DNA from: Pseudonocardiales bacterium
GTDB lineage: Bacteria; Actinomycetota; Actinomycetes; Mycobacteriales; Jatrophihabitantaceae
Length of the DNA: 43,043 nucleotides
Reading direction: 5' to 3'
Assembly (NCBI GenBank): GCA_030840295.1
Contig: JAVEET010000344.1
Coordinates: forward strand, 1-43,043
In this document: positions 1 through 8,674 of the stretch, one piece after another
Numbering within the stretch: position 1 is the stretch's first letter
Layout of the letters: every line of letters begins with the position of its first letter
Notes under the pieces: model-generated
Seen by the model: only the letters and a program-made list of their open reading frames with translations
Databases searched by the model: none
Told to the model about the DNA's origin: nothing
Program-made: the position numbers and the translations under genes

Positions 1-331
1 CCAGGGCCGCCGCGACATGCACCTGCAACGCGGTAAGACCTGCGGCACTGATCAACGTGCCGGTGCTGTGGGCCAACCCGGTCGCCACCGCTACCAACAC
101 GGTCGCGGCCAGGACCACCGACATCAGATGGTGCGACCGTCGACGACGTAGACCGCGGCGAACGATCGTGGACTTCCACGGGACCAGCAGCAACACCGCC
201 ACGCCGACGATTCCGTGCACGACCACCACGAAACCCGCAATGCCGCTCCCGACGAGAAACGTCGCGGCGCCGGTCACCCCTGCCCCAGGTAGCAGCACCA
301 GCAATGCGAGGTTCGTCGACCGCCCGGCCAC
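1..331 (-). CDS. Membrane protein N-terminus, probably molybdopterin-dependent oxidoreductase (partial)
   Basis: This reverse-strand reading frame runs off the left edge of the window, so only about 110 residues are visible. After a start like VAGRSTNLALLVLLPG it shows at least three hydrophobic stretches separated by a basic loop (VPWKSTIVRRGLRRRR). A third segment ends in HSTGTL...LQVHVAAAL. This pattern resembles the cytochrome-b-like N-terminal membrane part of actinobacterial membrane-anchored molybdopterin (sulfite-oxidase-type) oxidoreductases; that identification is from memory of the family and the catalytic domain is outside the window. GTG at 331 is chosen because hydrophobic coding begins there. 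A TATCGT box (338-343, reverse strand) would place transcription start at that GTG, so a leaderless message is possible. The frame stays open upstream to about 515, so an earlier GTG cannot be excluded. Confidence 0.5.
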   Translation of the reverse strand, partial: MAGRSTNLALLVLLPGAGVTGAATFLVGSGIAGFVVVVHGIVGVAVLLLVPWKSTIVRRGLRRRRSHHLMSVVLAATVLVAVATGLAHSTGTLISAAGLTALQVHVAAAL

Positions 332-525
332 GGCACAACGATAGGCCTTCGCCGGCAGCTCAAGGCCGGTGCCGCTGTCTCGACCGTGGTCGTGAGGGTG
401 CGCAGTTCGTCGATGTCGGTTGCGGCGCACCCTGCGCCGACGGTCGGAGTCCACCAGACGTTCCACCTGGCGGTGCAGCCCCTTGCTGAAAGGCGTTCGC
501 GTGCCGTCAGCAGACGGTCAGCGGG

Positions 526-2577
526 CTACCACCGCGTCGGCGCTGGCGGCACCACCACGTGCGGACGGTCGTCGCACGTGATGGTGTTCGGCAGCTCCCA
601 GGGAGCGAGCCAGCCGCCGTCATTGCCGCCGAGGTCCATTAGCGAGAACTCCGAGCCGGCCGATGTGAAATGGAACGATCCGCAGTTGTTGACGCCGACC
701 GCGCCGACGTTGCGCGCATCGACGTTGTCGAAGGATGCGGATCCAGCGGCACGGGCGCTGACCACCGAGGTGCCGGTGCCGTCGACCTTGACGTCCTTGA
801 AATGGATATTCGTTATCGAGTACAGGTCCTTCACCGGAAAGTCACTGACCAGCATGATCGCGTTGTAGGTGTTGTCGAGGAAGTTGTCCCCTAACACTTC
901 GACGTCGGCGTCGATGTTCTTCTCCAGCGCATAGAACCAGATCGACCCGAGACCGATATTCCAGTTCAGCTCGAAGGTGCCGGCGCGGACCGTGGTGTTG
1001 TTGGTAATCCACACATGTCCGGTGAACGCCTCAGCGCCGAAGCGCGATCCGAGCTGAATACCGCTGCCCTCACGGATAGGGTCCGCGACGAGGTTGTTCG
1101 AGATCGTGTTGTCCGTGCCGCCGTAGAGGGCAATGCCATTGGCAAGCACCGGCGTCTGCACAGTGTTGTGGTCGAATGTGTCATTGGCGTTCTGGGTCTT
1201 CTCGGACCACATGGCGAGGCCGTCGTCACCGGTGTTACGGATGAAGTTGTTCGACACGACCGAGTGCGTGACGCCGGTGTGGAAGTTGACGCCATCCGCG
1301 AGCTGGTCGGCGATGACACTGTTCGAGATGCGCACGTTCGTCATCGGTCCGTCGAGCCAGATGCCCACCTTGGTGTGGTGGATGTACAGGCCGTCGATGG
1401 TGGAGTTGTTCAATGCTCCACCGATGCCGTTCACCTGGTCGGTGTCGACGCGTTCTTCGACGTCGCCCTCGATCGCAAACCCGGACAGGTGGACGTTGGT
1501 GCTGCCACCTACCGACGCGTCCTTGCCGTAGAAGCCGACGCCCGTGTGCACCGAACCGTCGGCAGCGGGCGTGCTGAGCGTGACCTGGTGACCCTTGATG
1601 ATGGTGTACCAGCTGCCGGCACCCTCGATGGTCACGTCGTCGACGACGATATGACGGTTGATCTGGTATGTGCCCGGCGGGACATAAACTCTGAGGTGCA
1701 TGCGCTTGGCAAAGGTGATCGCCTTGTCGAACGCCTTGGCGGAGTCACGCCGGCCCGAGGGGTCGGCTCCGAACAGCAGTACGTTCGCCGCGGTTCGGTC
1801 GGCCTGCGGCCGGTCCACGAGCTCCGAGTCAAGCAGGTCGATGGTCGTTCGTGCGGGGCCGCCGGCCGGAGCCGTGAGCCGCAGCTTGCTACCTGCCGGA
1901 TAGCTGCGGCCGAGCAACAGTCGTTGTTCGTCGTAGAAGTGATTCGGACGGAACGGCGTCGTGATCGCAGGGGTTGGCGTCGTCGCCGCCGGCACGCAGG
2001 AGCACTCGGTGATCCACCAATCCGGATGCAGGAGTCCGGCGTTCGGGTCGTTGGAGAATGGATACTGGTTGTACAACCACGCGTATTGCGATGTGAGGGT
2101 CATCGACTTGCGGTGGCCGCTGTTGACCGTGACGTCGAGCGGGGCGGTGATGCCGCCGCCATTGGGCGCGTCCGGGATGCTGTAGCGGACTGTGATCGCG
2201 TTCGCCGCGCTGGGCAAGGTGAATTCCACGTACTGCCCCGGCGCCAATGTGACCGCCTTACGGCCGGACGCCTCCGCCGGCAGCGTGTACGCAGAACGGT
2301 CCGGGCCTATGACCGCGCCGTTCGTAGCGGCGTTCTCCGCCTCCTGCTCAGCGAAGTCGACCGTGGCGCCTCGACCGGCGACGAGCGAGGGAGCCAGGGC
2401 GGCCCGGGTCACCGACGGGACAGCGAGGCCGTGCGTGGCGGCATCAGCCGAGGCCGTCCTCGCGCCAGCGGCGAGGCTTGTACCGACGAGGACCACCGCC
2501 GTCACGGCGGCCGCCACGACGCACCGCGACGAGCCGGCGAGACGCCTGCCGTCGGATCCGAAGATGCTGCGTGGCAT
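526..2577 (-). CDS. Secreted right-handed beta-helix glycosidase-like protein with N-terminal CBM (GH87-like)
   Basis: About 683 residues. The start at 2577 is preferred over an upstream in-frame start at 2682 because it directly precedes a signal peptide (MPRSIFGSDGRRLAGSS, then a hydrophobic AAAVTAVVLVG core) and has GAGGT about 7 nt upstream. Residues ~60-250 look like a carbohydrate-binding beta-sandwich (QEAENAA..., PGQYVEFTLPSAANAITVRYS). Residues ~260-640 form a pectate-lyase-like helix beginning LLFGADPSGRRDSAKAF and VYVPPGTYQINRHIVV, followed by repeated N-rich turns. The segment NTGDDGLAMWSE near residue 450 carries a paired Asp and recalls GH87 alpha-1,3-glucanases (mycodextranases). 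The expected role would be extracellular alpha-glucan cleavage. GH87 assignment is from memory of family motifs; a generic PbH1/pectate-lyase-superfamily protein is the alternative. It stands alone, with no obvious operon partner. Confidence 0.7.
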   Translation of the reverse strand: MPRSIFGSDGRRLAGSSRCVVAAAVTAVVLVGTSLAAGARTASADAATHGLAVPSVTRAALAPSLVAGRGATVDFAEQEAENAATNGAVIGPDRSAYTLPAEASGRKAVTLAPGQYVEFTLPSAANAITVRYSIPDAPNGGGITAPLDVTVNSGHRKSMTLTSQYAWLYNQYPFSNDPNAGLLHPDWWITECSCVPAATTPTPAITTPFRPNHFYDEQRLLLGRSYPAGSKLRLTAPAGGPARTTIDLLDSELVDRPQADRTAANVLLFGADPSGRRDSAKAFDKAITFAKRMHLRVYVPPGTYQINRHIVVDDVTIEGAGSWYTIIKGHQVTLSTPAADGSVHTGVGFYGKDASVGGSTNVHLSGFAIEGDVEERVDTDQVNGIGGALNNSTIDGLYIHHTKVGIWLDGPMTNVRISNSVIADQLADGVNFHTGVTHSVVSNNFIRNTGDDGLAMWSEKTQNANDTFDHNTVQTPVLANGIALYGGTDNTISNNLVADPIREGSGIQLGSRFGAEAFTGHVWITNNTTVRAGTFELNWNIGLGSIWFYALEKNIDADVEVLGDNFLDNTYNAIMLVSDFPVKDLYSITNIHFKDVKVDGTGTSVVSARAAGSASFDNVDARNVGAVGVNNCGSFHFTSAGSEFSLMDLGGNDGGWLAPWELPNTITCDDRPHVVVPPAPTRW

Positions 2578-2653
2578 TCGATGACCTCGCTTCTTCCCGA
2601 AATGGAGGGTCCCGCCGGGAGCTCGGCCGAGCAACCCAAGAAACGGTGAGGTG

Positions 2654-2682
2654 AACTTAGGACGTCTGTAGACCTTTCGCAA
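2654..2682 (-). promoter_or_regulatory. Candidate sigma-70-type promoter for the beta-helix gene
   Basis: On the reverse strand TTGCGA (2677-2682) and TAAGTT (2654-2659) are separated by 17 nt. That gives a 5' leader of about 70 nt before the start at 2577. AGACC (2670-2674) and GGTCT (2684-2688) form a small inverted repeat around the -35 box. The match to consensus is moderate and no activity data exist. Confidence 0.35.
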
Positions 2683-2864
2683 GGGTCTGCCATCAATATT
2701 CAGAGAGATAGCTCAACATTGCGCGCTCTAGTTGAAAACTTGCGAGTCATGTCCTGCTACCGGGTCATCCGGTCTTCGTCGCCCAGCATGCGACGGCGAC
2801 TTGTTGCGCACATGCCTACAACGTCGGCACGGCATTGCCGAGGGTGCCGATCTCGATGCCGCGG

Positions 2865-2898
2865 AACGCAGCTATGTGGTTAACGCAGCTATGTGGTT
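2865..2898. repeat. Perfect 17-bp tandem duplication
   Basis: The sequence AACGCAGCTATGTGGTT occurs at 2865-2881 and again immediately at 2882-2898 with no mismatch. It lies in non-coding sequence. It is most simply a replication-slippage duplication; a paired binding site is possible but has no other support. Confidence 0.9.
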
Positions 2899-2987
2899 GA
2901 GGTGATCACGCGTTGGCTCCAACGCGAGACCGCGGGAGAGGACGCTCGCTCGACGCCGTGACCGTTCTCATCGACCACTGGCGACAG

Positions 2988-5435
2988 TCAGAGCGGGCGA
3001 GGCTCGGTCCGAGTAGGACCTGCATCAGGTCGCAGCCCGAAATCCTTCATCGACGCTTGACGGATGGGGAGATCTTGGTGTTGCTGCAGCCACAAGTTGA
3101 ACTCGTCGGCCGGAAGCGGCCTGCTGATGAAGAAGCCTTGGGCCAGGTCACAGCCCAAGTGGTAGAGCTTCTCGAGGGCTGCTTCGGTCTCGATGCCTTC
3201 GGCGACGACGGTCAGGCCGAGGTTGTGACCGAGGTCGATGACCGATCGCACGATGGCGTCGTCGGTGTGTTCGCCGAGATTGGTGATGAAACTGCGATCG
3301 ATCTTCAGTTCGGTCACGGGCAGGTTCTTCAGGTAGGCCAACGAGCTGTAGCCGGTACCGAAGTCGTCGATCGACAACGTGACACCCGCCCGTCGTAAGC
3401 GATACAGCGCGTTCCTGGCATATACGGTGTCGATCATGATCGTGCTTTCGGTCAACTCCAGCGTCAACAGTCGAGCAGGCAGACCCCGCTCGGCCAACAA
3501 CTGTTCGACCATCGCGGGAAACGCCCGGTCCTGCAGGCAGCGGGCCGACACGTTAACGGCGACGGGCACCTCCCTGCCACTGGCGAGCCAATCTCGTTGC
3601 TGATCCAGCGCCAGTTGCAGCACCCGGCGGGTCAACGGACTGATGATGCCGCTCTCTTCGGCCGACTGGATGAAATCGCCGGGCGGGATGAAGCCACGCT
3701 CCGGGTGCCGCCAGCGCAACAGCGCCTCGACCCCATACAGCGTCTCGTTCTCGACGCTCACCTTCGGCTGGTAATGCAGGACGAGCTCATCGGTCCTGGA
3801 CAGGGCGGTCCGCAGGTCAGCCAGCAAAGACAGTCGCGCGGGGGTAGTGGTGTTGTCGCCGGCCCGGTAGAAGCGGAAGGGCTGCTGCGCTCTCCTGGCT
3901 CCATACATCGCGATATCGGCGCTCTGGAGCATCTGTTCGGCCGAGGAGTGGTCACTGGCCATTGCAATCCCGATCGTCGCCTCGACCGCAAAACTGACCC
4001 CCTCGAGCAAACACGGGTTCTGCAGCGCCTGGCCCAGCCGCTCGACGGTCCGGGTCGCTGCCGCGACGTCGACGCCCGGCAACAGGAGAGCGAACTGGTC
4101 TCCATCGACCCGGGCCAGAGTCGCCTCGGGTGGCAGAGCCGCCGTGAGCGTCTCGGCAACGTGAATCAGCAGCTGATCGCCGTAGCAATGCCCGAGAGTC
4201 GCGTTCACCTGCCTGAACCGGTCCAGGTTCAGCAGCAAGACTGCGCAGCCGCCGTACGAACGCCGGCGCTGGAGTTCGGCTTCGATGCACGGGACCAGGT
4301 GGCCACGGTTGGGCAGGCCGGTCAGGGCATCATGGGTCGTCTGATGCTCCAGCCGCCGTAGCGCATGGCCCACCGTGCGCAGCAACGCCTGGTTCTCCCT
4401 GAGGGCAACCAGTTGCCGGAAAAGGAGCAATAGCGCGATCCCGGTACACACCAGCCTGGTCGGCTGGGTCGGCGGGGCGCCCGTAATGACCTTGCTCAGC
4501 ATGAAGAGGAACACCACGATCGCGGGCCCGTAAGGCAGCGCCATACCCATCCAGTGCGGCCCAAGCTCCCGCGGCAGTAACTCTTGCTCAGATACTGGCA
4601 ACAGCGCCTCGCGGCGGGACCGTCGTGCCGCGACCATGATCAAGCAGAACGCCGCGGGCCAACCGGCGGCCAACCAGGCCCATTGCGAAGACGCGTCGCT
4701 GGCAGCCAGATACGAGTACGCACCGTCGGAAACGGACAACGCCAGCATCGAGATCGCGAGCGGGCCGAGCACTCCCCGTCCCGGCCGAGACTGGCGCGAC
4801 AGCAACAGCAGCGCGACCGTAGCCAGCGCGATGTCACTGACCGGATAGGCCAACGACAACCCCATCCACAGCCCCTGGCCCCGGGTCGCGACCAGGTCGC
4901 CGAGGCCGGTCTGCAGCGACAGCACGACGAGCGAGCTGGCGATGATCAGACCGTCGAACACGAACCGGGTCCGCGACTGGTCACGATCGCCGTAGGGCAC
5001 CATCAGCAGCGTCAGCATCGCGGCCAGCGGCAGCAGCAGGAACCCCAGGTCCGCGGGGCCGGGAAACGCGACTTCCCGGTTTCGCAGCAGCACGTCGTAA
5101 CAAGTCAGCAGCTGACCCATCGACCAGCCGGCCAGTCCAACGGAAAGCGCCCACCAGCCCAGCCGGCGGGAACCGCTATGGTGCCGTGCGGTGATCGCGC
5201 ACATCACCGCCGCGGCCGCAGCGGTCAGCAGCTCAATGACGTTATCGAGCGCATCCCACAGCCGGTCACCACCCCAGCCGCGCGACGACCACACCACGTA
5301 GAGAACCAGCAGGCTCGCACCCGTCAGCCACAACCAGCCCGTCGTCCGCCCCTCGGTGTTGGACCGTGGCACCAATTCCTCAGGTCCGCCCGAGAGCTCC
5401 CTGCGCCGCGGACGCAGGGTGGCTTGCAGGAACAT
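2988..5435 (-). CDS. Membrane GGDEF/EAL protein, probable c-di-GMP phosphodiesterase
   Basis: About 815 residues. The ATG at 5435 is preferred to the TTG at 5495 because GGAG lies 7 nt upstream. Residues ~30-310 contain a series of hydrophobic segments forming an N-terminal membrane sensor region. A GGDEF domain follows (HDALTGLPNRGHLV; signature RVDGDQF near 444) in which GGDEF is replaced by DGDQF, so cyclase activity is doubtful. The EAL domain is intact: EALLRW near 571, DDFGTGYSS near 693, and ELKIDRSFI and VVAEGIETE further on. Known EAL chemistry is hydrolysis of c-di-GMP to pGpG; degenerate GGDEF domains often act as GTP-sensing regulatory modules. It is preceded by a 237-nt spacer and appears monocistronic. 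A link to the exopolysaccharide locus 18 kb away is possible but unsupported. Confidence 0.9.
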   Translation of the reverse strand: MFLQATLRPRRRELSGGPEELVPRSNTEGRTTGWLWLTGASLLVLYVVWSSRGWGGDRLWDALDNVIELLTAAAAAVMCAITARHHSGSRRLGWWALSVGLAGWSMGQLLTCYDVLLRNREVAFPGPADLGFLLLPLAAMLTLLMVPYGDRDQSRTRFVFDGLIIASSLVVLSLQTGLGDLVATRGQGLWMGLSLAYPVSDIALATVALLLLSRQSRPGRGVLGPLAISMLALSVSDGAYSYLAASDASSQWAWLAAGWPAAFCLIMVAARRSRREALLPVSEQELLPRELGPHWMGMALPYGPAIVVFLFMLSKVITGAPPTQPTRLVCTGIALLLLFRQLVALRENQALLRTVGHALRRLEHQTTHDALTGLPNRGHLVPCIEAELQRRRSYGGCAVLLLNLDRFRQVNATLGHCYGDQLLIHVAETLTAALPPEATLARVDGDQFALLLPGVDVAAATRTVERLGQALQNPCLLEGVSFAVEATIGIAMASDHSSAEQMLQSADIAMYGARRAQQPFRFYRAGDNTTTPARLSLLADLRTALSRTDELVLHYQPKVSVENETLYGVEALLRWRHPERGFIPPGDFIQSAEESGIISPLTRRVLQLALDQQRDWLASGREVPVAVNVSARCLQDRAFPAMVEQLLAERGLPARLLTLELTESTIMIDTVYARNALYRLRRAGVTLSIDDFGTGYSSLAYLKNLPVTELKIDRSFITNLGEHTDDAIVRSVIDLGHNLGLTVVAEGIETEAALEKLYHLGCDLAQGFFISRPLPADEFNLWLQQHQDLPIRQASMKDFGLRPDAGPTRTEPRPL

Positions 5436-5672
5436 CGTCGGTCTCCAGTCTGGTAAACGTCCCGATGGCATCAGGTGCGACTGCGCTCCCCACAACGCAT
5501 GCTCAAGTATAGTCCATGTTAGCTTTTATGGGCATTAAACACACGTCCCACGCCGTAACGATCAGGTATGAGGCGTTTGTGCCTTCCGACGGGCACGATG
5601 GGCGAACGGCGAGCACCGTGACCCAACAGCCCGGCAGCTACTGAGCCGACCGGAGTCCGGGCAGGATCGACA

Positions 5673-6638
5673 CTATTGCCCGGCCGTGAGCCTCAGCTGG
5701 GCTCGCGCCGTCTCGCGACCGGAGTTGTCGATGACCCGCGCGTTTACTGCGAGGCCGTCAGTTTCGTTGGCGCCGTCGAGTTCAGCCAGCACGTGCATCC
5801 CCTGATCCTCATACAGCGGCGCGACGAGCCGGTACTCGAAGGTGCACGATCTCGACGCCGCATTCCCCGCAACGCGCAATGCGTCAGCCGCGGTCTCCGC
5901 CATGAGCAGCGCTTGCAGGGGACCGTGCACCACGAGGCCGGGGTGGCCCTCAACCTCCCGGGCGTAGGTGCGGTCGTAATGGATCCGGTGAGCGTTGTAC
6001 GTCAACGCCGAGAATCGAAACAGCAACGTTGCATCGATGGTCACGGTGCGAACCGCGGACGCGGAGGCAAGCGCCGCTCCGAGCACGTTCGATTCCATCG
6101 CGGACACCGAATTCGGCTGAGGCTTCGGACTGGCGGAAGCAGCCGGTGTCGGAGTGGAAACCGCGGGAAGGTAGACGATGTCTCGCTCGTCTACCAAGAC
6201 ATCGAGGCCTCCCGTTGAAATCGTGCTGCGAGTAGTCACGAACTGCATGGGGCCGGCCCGACCCGTCCGGACTCGCTCCCCAGTGACCTCGGTGAGGATG
6301 CGCGCCTGCTCGCCGATGCGCGGGCCCGCAGTCGGTGTCGGTGTCGCCTCACTGTGCGGCCGGGGCAGTAGCGTGACCCGGCCGCCGGCAAACATGCGGC
6401 GCATGCCGGGCTGCGGCGAAGCCGGAATTCCGTGCTTCGGGTGTCCGTCGGCCCCGATGTCGCGCTGGGCCGGTCGGGCCAGGAAATAGCAAAAGTGCCA
6501 CGCCAATGGCAGCGGTTCGCCGGCGATCAGGTCGACAGTTCGTCGATCCAGCAGCTGAGCGATGGCGTGGGCACGGTCTGCATCGAAGCAATCGTCAGCG
6601 GTCATTACAGCGCTCGTGGTGCTCTCGGTCCGAGACAT
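5673..6638 (-). CDS. MaoC-like hydratase, mesaconyl-C4-CoA / itaconyl-CoA hydratase family
   Basis: 321 residues, start supported by AGGAAGG upstream of ATG 6638. It has a double hot-dog layout: an N-terminal FAS1-like dehydratase half containing VDERDIVY, a hallmark of 2-methylfumaryl-CoA/mesaconyl-C4-CoA hydratases, and a C-terminal MaoC half containing FRFSALTYNAHRIHYD with the hydratase Asp/His region and GLVVHGPLQALLMAE. The two halves are joined by a Pro/Thr/Ala/Ser-rich linker (TPTPAASASPKPQPNS). The family adds or removes water at branched C5 dicarboxyl-CoA thioesters. It lies 55 nt downstream of the GntR gene and in line with a CitE-like lyase. That context suggests itaconate/mesaconate-type acyl-CoA breakdown as in RipB-RipC systems. 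The substrate is inferred, not shown. Confidence 0.75.
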   Translation of the reverse strand: MSRTESTTSAVMTADDCFDADRAHAIAQLLDRRTVDLIAGEPLPLAWHFCYFLARPAQRDIGADGHPKHGIPASPQPGMRRMFAGGRVTLLPRPHSEATPTPTAGPRIGEQARILTEVTGERVRTGRAGPMQFVTTRSTISTGGLDVLVDERDIVYLPAVSTPTPAASASPKPQPNSVSAMESNVLGAALASASAVRTVTIDATLLFRFSALTYNAHRIHYDRTYAREVEGHPGLVVHGPLQALLMAETAADALRVAGNAASRSCTFEYRLVAPLYEDQGMHVLAELDGANETDGLAVNARVIDNSGRETARAQLRLTAGQ

Positions 6639-6693
6639 CCAGTCGCCTTCCTGGTGGGCTTTCGCTCGCGGACGACCTTACGGGGCCACTGAA

Positions 6694-7431
6694 TCAGCGC
6701 GGATTGCGGCGCAGCGTCACCCGATACGAGTAATGTTCCGGCAAGAAATGGCTGATCGCGAGCTCGACGGCATTCCCCTCTTCGTCCTTGTACAGACGAT
6801 CCACCCGAAGCACCGCACCCCTCGCCGAGGCACCGAGGTACAGGCGTACGTCCTTGGGGGCGGTAACCGCAGTGATCACCTGCTCAGCCGTCGTGATCGG
6901 CCTTGCCATGCGCTGATCCAGCAGACCGATCACCGTGTCGGTCGTGCGCGCTCCACGGGTCTTCAACACCCGGACGTCTTTGAGTAGATTTCCCACCCCG
7001 ACCGGCAGATACACGCTGGTGAGGCAGAAGACGGTGCCCTCATGCTCGCGCGTGAAACGAAGGGTCGAGACGTCCGGCTCAGAAGTGCTCAAACGCTCAG
7101 CTGCGAACTTGTCGGTGCAGGTTTGCATGGGCGCAACGACCTGCAGCTGGGTGTCCTGCGACAGCCCCATCAGGTCCTTTACCGATCCGATGTGCCTCAT
7201 GTACGGGCCCGGCCCATCCACCGCGAAGGTGCCCCTGCCGGCGACACGGTAGATGACTCCGTCAGCGACCAATTCCTGCATAGCCCGCCGCACGGTCTGC
7301 CTGGACACGCCGTGCGACTCCGCAAGCTCGAGCTCCGTTGGCAACGCTTGGCCCTCGGCGAAGCGCCCTTGCCGCAGCGACAGGCGCAGCGCGTCAGCAA
7401 GCTCGCGGTACGCGACAGCACGAGCAGGCAT
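6694..7431 (-). CDS. GntR/HutC-family transcriptional regulator
   Basis: 245 residues with a strong AAGGAG ribosome site before ATG 7431. The N-terminus is a GntR winged helix (YRELADALRLSLRQGRF, LPTELELAESHGVSRQTVRRAMQELVADG, YRVAGRGTFAV). The C-terminal ~150 residues form a UTRA ligand-binding domain (VDRLYKDEEGNAVELAISHFLPEHYSYRVTL). HutC-type members usually repress a neighbouring catabolic operon and are released by a pathway intermediate. The gene sits between the CitE-like lyase upstream and the MaoC-like hydratase downstream, all on one strand, so it probably controls them and perhaps the divergent lactonase. I could not pick out a convincing HutC-type operator by eye. Confidence 0.88.
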   Translation of the reverse strand: MPARAVAYRELADALRLSLRQGRFAEGQALPTELELAESHGVSRQTVRRAMQELVADGVIYRVAGRGTFAVDGPGPYMRHIGSVKDLMGLSQDTQLQVVAPMQTCTDKFAAERLSTSEPDVSTLRFTREHEGTVFCLTSVYLPVGVGNLLKDVRVLKTRGARTTDTVIGLLDQRMARPITTAEQVITAVTAPKDVRLYLGASARGAVLRVDRLYKDEEGNAVELAISHFLPEHYSYRVTLRRNPR

Positions 7432-7544
7432 GTCGTCTCCTTCGGACTTCAGCTCACCTCAACGGTGTCGCAACCTAGGACAGTACTACGATCGATTGGC
7501 CTTGGTCTTACAGCACAAAGTCGGCCTACAAGGTGGCCGCCGGC

Positions 7545-7615
7545 CTAGGGAGCCGGACTAGGGAGCCGGACTAGGGAGCCGGACTAGGGAGCCGGACTAG
7601 GGCGCCGGACTAGGA
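7545..7615. repeat. 13-bp tandem repeat array across the 3' end of the CitE-like gene
   Basis: The unit CTAGGGAGCCGGA is repeated head to tail at 7545, 7558, 7571 and 7584, then a variant with GGCGCC at 7597 and a partial copy at 7610. The lyase stop codon (TAG on the reverse strand, 7584-7586) is part of the fourth unit, and its last codons are made of repeat sequence. Because 13 is not a multiple of three, a change in copy number would alter the C-terminal reading frame. Confidence 0.92.
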
Positions 7616-8492
7616 TGCGGCGGGCACGCTCGATGACGGGCCTGTCGATCATCTGGCCGTCGGCCGCGCTCGCTCCTGCTCCCGACTGTTCGGCTTTGAG
7701 TAGGATGTCCCGCGCCCACGCGATCTGCTCAGCGCTGGGTTGAAAGGCGGCCGCGACCGGGGCGAGCTGCGCCGGGTGAACACAGAGCTTGCCGCCGAAG
7801 CCGAGCTCTCGCGCTCGGTTTGCCGCCGCGGCGAGTACCACGGGGTCATCCAGAGTGGTGGTGACTCCGTCGACGGGAGCCGGTTTGCCCGCCACCCTGG
7901 AGGCCATGACCAAAGTGGAACGTGCGAACAGCAGGCTGCTGTCGGTTTCTTCGGCACCGATATCGCTGGTGAAATCGATCGAACCGAAGGCCACCCGGTC
8001 CACGCTGTCGCATTCAGCAATGTCGTAGGCACGGTGCACGCCACGAGCGGTTTCGATCAGGGCGACGAGGCCACGGCCCTCGCCCAACCGCCGGCCGAGA
8101 GAGTGCAGGGCGGCAGGGACCTCCGCCTTGGGCACGACGAATCCGCGCAGCCCGGCCAGCTTGTACAGCATGCTGACATCCTGGTCGTACCACTCGGTGT
8201 CGACGCCGTTGATGCGTACCCACGCCACGCCGCCGTGGGACAGCCACCACTTGACGTCTGAACGCGCCCGGCTCTTGTGCTCGGGGTCGACGGCGTCCTC
8301 GAGATCGCAGATAACCTGATCGGCCCCGCTGGCTCGTGCCTTCTCGAAGCGTTCGGGTCGGTTGCCCGGGACGAACAACCAGGTGCGGGCGTCGGCGACC
8401 CCGGTTGGCTCCGATGGTGTCAGCGGGTCGTTGGTGGTCCCGGGATAGTTGTCCCGCTGCCCGGCGGCAACACCGTCCGACTGCTCTGCCAA
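7584..8492 (-). CDS. CitE-like HpcH/HpaI-family acyl-CoA lyase (citramalyl/malyl-CoA lyase type)
   Basis: 302 residues. The family signature TWLFVPGNRPERFEKA and ICDLEDAVDP opens the barrel, and the metal ligands are present as Glu in VALIETARG and Asp in AFGSIDFTSDIG. GKLCVHPAQL is the typical C-terminal loop. Family members cleave or form malyl-, citramalyl- or 3-hydroxy-3-methylglutaryl-type CoA thioesters in a Mg-dependent Claisen reaction. With the MaoC-like hydratase it matches the hydratase-plus-lyase half of itaconate/C5-dicarboxylate degradation; no CoA transferase is in the window. The start is TTG at 8492 with AAAGG about 8 nt upstream, and no better ATG was found in frame. The last nine or so residues (VRRPSPAP) come from a 13-bp tandem array. 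Confidence 0.85.
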   Translation of the reverse strand: MAEQSDGVAAGQRDNYPGTTNDPLTPSEPTGVADARTWLFVPGNRPERFEKARASGADQVICDLEDAVDPEHKSRARSDVKWWLSHGGVAWVRINGVDTEWYDQDVSMLYKLAGLRGFVVPKAEVPAALHSLGRRLGEGRGLVALIETARGVHRAYDIAECDSVDRVAFGSIDFTSDIGAEETDSSLLFARSTLVMASRVAGKPAPVDGVTTTLDDPVVLAAAANRARELGFGGKLCVHPAQLAPVAAAFQPSAEQIAWARDILLKAEQSGAGASAADGQMIDRPVIERARRILVRRPSPAP

Positions 8493-8674
8493 CTTCGTTA
8501 CCTTTACCGTTCAGTTCGCCACCAATATGTACGGCCATTTACGCACGCCGGGACGGCAGAGTCAAGTGCGGCCATTATGGCAATATGCTCATCGCTGAAT
8601 CCCTCAGCGAGGGCACCGGGCGCTCGAGCACACAATTCAGCTGCACGACAGACTATGGGACCAGGTGAGCCGGT
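8493..8674. promoter_or_regulatory. Divergent control region between lyase and lactonase genes
   Basis: This 182-nt gap separates two divergent starts and must hold promoters for both. It contains the odd palindrome GCCATTATGGC (8571-8581), which is a candidate operator for the nearby GntR protein. No clear -35/-10 pair stands out. Confidence 0.4.

Larger units (their letters stand above)
2578..2987. other. Gene-free stretch between two reverse-strand genes
   Basis: About 410 bases separate the beta-helix gene start from the end of the GGDEF/EAL gene. Apart from the candidate promoter near 2660 and a 17-bp tandem duplication near 2880 I see no convincing coding sequence. The short forward frame entering from about 2913 runs antisense into the GGDEF/EAL gene and is a shadow. 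Confidence 0.6.

Noticed and set aside
1015-2649. Long forward reading frame of over 500 codons antisense to the beta-helix gene
   Set aside because: The opposite strand encodes a signal peptide, CBM and beta-helix; the forward translation is Arg/Val/Asp-rich without domains, a usual high-GC shadow.
4584-5456. Forward frame of about 290 codons antisense to the GGDEF/EAL membrane region
   Set aside because: Gln/Arg/Pro-rich shadow with no ribosome site; the reverse strand has clear membrane helices.
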